A stretch of 7,535 bases of DNA, taken from assembly GCA_964527535.1 (NCBI GenBank), contig CAZGPW010000046.1, positions 1 to 7,535 of the forward strand, given 5' to 3'. The translations under genes and the position numbers were made by a program. Each line of letters starts with the position of its first letter. Positions within the stretch are counted from its first letter, which is position 1. The DNA comes from JAQIBY01 sp964527535 (lineage in GTDB: Bacteria > Bacteroidota > Bacteroidia > Bacteroidales > ML635J-15). Shown here one piece after another: positions 5,588 through 7,535 of this stretch. The notes under the pieces were generated by a model. The model saw only the letters and a list, made by a program, of their open reading frames with translations. It searched no databases and was not told the DNA's origin.

Positions 5588-7435
5588 CTATATTCCCAAA
5601 ATGGTTTGAAAATTTCCTAATGTTGATAATATATCGGATTTTACATGAATAAAATGTTCTATTCCTGCTTTTTCCAGCTCCGGTTTGCATTCCGGATTTC
5701 CGGCAACCACAAGGATGGCTTTATTATCATTGATGTTGGCCAGTGTTTTGCCAAATTGTTCATATTCATCATCTGAACTGCACAACACAATGATGTTGGC
5801 ACCTGCTTTTTCGGCTGCTTTGTATCCTTCTTCAATGGTTTCGAAACCAATGTTGTTGATGATATCAAAACCGGCTACTGCAAAAAAACCGGACGCAAAT
5901 TGCGCTCTTGCACTTCTCATCGCCGGATTTCCGATGGTCAGCATAAAGACTTTGGGAATGGTTTTACTTTTTTCGGTTTTTATCCGCATGGCTTCAAATT
6001 CTTCTGCAATGCGAAATGTTCTGAGGGGACGTCCGTTTCCGGTATCTTTTTTCTGAGAATCAAACAAGCGGTTGAGGTTGATGTTTTCGTCAATGCGGTC
6101 TTCGCTGTTGGGATATTGTGAAGTTCCCACAAGCACTTCTTTGCGCGTTGACAGTTTCTTTTTTCTAGCCTCAATGGTTGCGTCAATTTTATCCTGAATG
6201 ACATTGTCTTTAAAAGCCTGGATAAAACCACCTGCATTTTCAATTTCAAGAAACAATTTCCAGCTTTCCTCAGCCATACTATCGGTCAGGTTTTCAATGT
6301 AATATGATCCTGCTGCCGGGTCCTGGATTTTATTGAAATGCGCTTCTTCCTGAAGGATGAGTTGTATGTTTCTCGCCATGCGTTCGGAGAATTCTGTAGG
6401 TTCCTCATACACAATGTTGGCTGGCAGCACGTTGATGCTTTTGGCTCCTCCCAGGGCAGCGGACATGGTTTCTGTGGTAGCACGTAACATGTTGACATAG
6501 GGGTCATAAACCGTCATGTTCCACGTGGCGGTTTCTGCATGAAGGTGCATTTTTGTTATGTCTTTATGTCCGGGGTTGTATTTATTTACAATGTGTGCCC
6601 ACAGCATGCGAGCGGCCCTCAGTTTTGCAATTTCCATGAAGTAATTGCTGCCGGATGCGAAATTAAATTGCAGGCGGGGAGCTATATCATCAATGCTTAA
6701 TCCGGTTTCGGTGAGTTTATCAAGGTATTCAACGGCCATGGATAACCCGAATGCAAGTTCCTGGATAAGGTTTGAACCGGCATTCTGGAAATGTTTTGCA
6801 TTAACGCTGAGAGGACGGTAACGGGGAAGTTGGTTTTTCGCATTACGCATGGTTTTTTCAACCATATCCCATGTTTCTTTGCCTGACCGGATAAAACCAT
6901 TCAAAACCAGGGCGCTGAGGGGATCAAAATCTTCCGCTCCTGAAATTTTATGTTTATCAAGCCCTTTATTCGTTACAAACTCAGCCAGTACATTCAGGTG
7001 ATTTGTGTTATGGTCTGAATTGAAATACACCGGCAAAGATTCAATGACAATGCCGTTGAGCAGGGTTTCGATATCCCCGGGAGACAGCTCCTGTTTTACA
7101 TTGAACCCGATCGCAGTCACCCCTTTGTTGAGGATATCCAGTGCTTTCTTGTTGGCATTAGAAACATTGTTGACATCAATATCCTGCCTTACCTGCCAGG
7201 TGCTGTTTGTTTCCGTGCCCCGGGTATATGGAAATTCGCCTGGATGTGTATTCAGGTATTCTTTTTCCCTAAGGTTTTCCAGACTGTAAAAAGGCATTAC
7301 ATTAAAGCCTTCCAAGGTTTTCCAGACCAGTTTGCGTTCAAAGTCGGCACCTTTGAGGTCTTTTTTGACTTTTTCCATCCATGTTTCCGTACTGGTTTCC
7401 GGAAAGTCTGTAAAAAGATTATGATCAGTAGCCAT
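5588..7435 (-). CDS. mutA: Methylmalonyl-CoA mutase, small subunit
   Basis: A protein of 615 residues, homologous to MutB over its whole length and near the usual size of the beta subunit (638 in Propionibacterium). It partners MutB in the heterodimer and is thought to have a structural rather than catalytic role. Visible homology includes IAPRLQFNFASGSNYFMEIA (251-270) and KLRAARMLWAHIV (271-283), matching APRLSFFWAIGMNHFMEIA and KMRAARMLWAKIV of MutB, and QDPAAGSYYIENLT (371-384) matching VDPWGGSYYLETLT. The C-terminal cobalamin-like domain (about 495-615) has lost the DxHxxG signature: the aligned stretch reads IGNPAMRSAR (501-510), so the cobalt-ligating histidine is replaced by M506. This loss is the family norm and not damage. 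The MutB active-site motif SGYHMQEAGA is also changed, to VNAKHFQNAGSN. The gene lies first in the pair, ahead of mutB, and no meaB/argK chaperone gene is adjacent within the window. The ATG at 7435 follows an AT-rich leader without a Shine-Dalgarno sequence. Confidence 0.96.
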   Translation of the reverse strand: MATDHNLFTDFPETSTETWMEKVKKDLKGADFERKLVWKTLEGFNVMPFYSLENLREKEYLNTHPGEFPYTRGTETNSTWQVRQDIDVNNVSNANKKALDILNKGVTAIGFNVKQELSPGDIETLLNGIVIESLPVYFNSDHNTNHLNVLAEFVTNKGLDKHKISGAEDFDPLSALVLNGFIRSGKETWDMVEKTMRNAKNQLPRYRPLSVNAKHFQNAGSNLIQELAFGLSMAVEYLDKLTETGLSIDDIAPRLQFNFASGSNYFMEIAKLRAARMLWAHIVNKYNPGHKDITKMHLHAETATWNMTVYDPYVNMLRATTETMSAALGGAKSINVLPANIVYEEPTEFSERMARNIQLILQEEAHFNKIQDPAAGSYYIENLTDSMAEESWKLFLEIENAGGFIQAFKDNVIQDKIDATIEARKKKLSTRKEVLVGTSQYPNSEDRIDENINLNRLFDSQKKDTGNGRPLRTFRIAEEFEAMRIKTEKSKTIPKVFMLTIGNPAMRSARAQFASGFFAVAGFDIINNIGFETIEEGYKAAEKAGANIIVLCSSDDEYEQFGKTLANINDNKAILVVAGNPECKPELEKAGIEHFIHVKSDILSTLGNFQTILGI

Positions 7436-7464
7436 AAAAACGTTTATTAATTATTTATCGACTG

Positions 7465-7493
7465 CGAAAATACATGTTTTTTAAGAATCAAAA
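7465..7493 (-). promoter_or_regulatory. Probable promoter of mutA (and mutB)
   Basis: On the minus strand TATTTTCG (7472-7465) differs by one base from TAnnTTTG, and TTTTG (7493-7489) lies 16 bases upstream as a possible -33 element, slightly closer than usual. The -7 box ends about 29 bases before the mutA start codon. No comparably good promoter was found directly before mutB, which fits co-transcription of the pair. Confidence 0.4.
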
Positions 7494-7496
7494 CAT

Positions 7497-7525
7497 AACA
7501 TATGTCAAACCTTTGGTGATATGTT
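7497..7525. promoter_or_regulatory. Dyad AACATAT/ATATGTT upstream of mutA
   Basis: Perfect 7-bp inverted arms at 7497-7503 and 7519-7525 are separated by 15 bases, just upstream of the putative mutA promoter. Between them AACCTTTG (7508-7515, + strand) is one base off the Bacteroidota -7 box and could serve a divergent gene outside the window. The region is AT-rich and such dyads can occur by chance, so this is only a candidate operator. Confidence 0.2.
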
Positions 7526-7535
7526 GATAAACATC

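Noticed and set aside
5588..5950. MutA C-terminus as a decayed pseudogene domain
   Set aside because: Loss of the DxHxxG B12 signature is the normal state of the MutA subunit, and the reading frame is intact to a family-typical length.
7104..7535. Cobalamin riboswitch before mutA
   Set aside because: Only about 100 bp of leader is available and it shows neither the B12-box-like conserved core nor enough structure; the region looks like a plain promoter.

Overview
The window looks like chromosomal DNA from a member of the Bacteroidota. The evidence is a Bacteroidota-type promoter (-7 box of the form TAnnTTTG) directly before uvrB, AT-rich gene leaders without clear Shine-Dalgarno sequences, and a two-gene methylmalonyl-CoA mutase of the kind used by propionate/succinate-metabolising Bacteroidota. 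The species cannot be named from the sequence alone.

Layout. Positions 1-1058 hold a repeat island: five copies of a 74-bp unit carrying palindromes (two before, three after) surround a small AT-rich gene (207-818, +) for a Y1/HUH transposase of the RAYT type (REP-associated tyrosine transposase). The gene is bracketed by a perfect 17-bp inverted pair of hairpins (131-147 and 826-842). The array runs right up to the promoter of uvrB (1109-3121, +), the damage-recognition helicase of nucleotide excision repair. A gap of about 100 bp separates uvrB from the convergent large subunit of methylmalonyl-CoA mutase, mutB (3218-5362, -). Upstream of it on the same strand lies the small subunit mutA (5588-7435, -). 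The 225-bp gap between mutA and mutB carries a second, unrelated palindromic element (about 5384-5547) with near-perfect terminal inverted repeats and a core of 7-bp TAGGnnn repeats. The last 100 bp are the promoter region of mutA.

How the genes relate. MutA and MutB form the heterodimer that interconverts succinyl-CoA and methylmalonyl-CoA with adenosylcobalamin. MutB keeps the B12-binding signature and the active-site residues, while MutA has lost the B12 signature, as is normal for this subunit. UvrB is a housekeeping gene with no functional link to them. The RAYT gene and its 74-bp repeats are the part most likely to be under-described. They look like a REP/RAYT-type partnership in Bacteroidota, with unusually long, tandemly arranged units, and the edge of the array supplies part of the inferred uvrB promoter.
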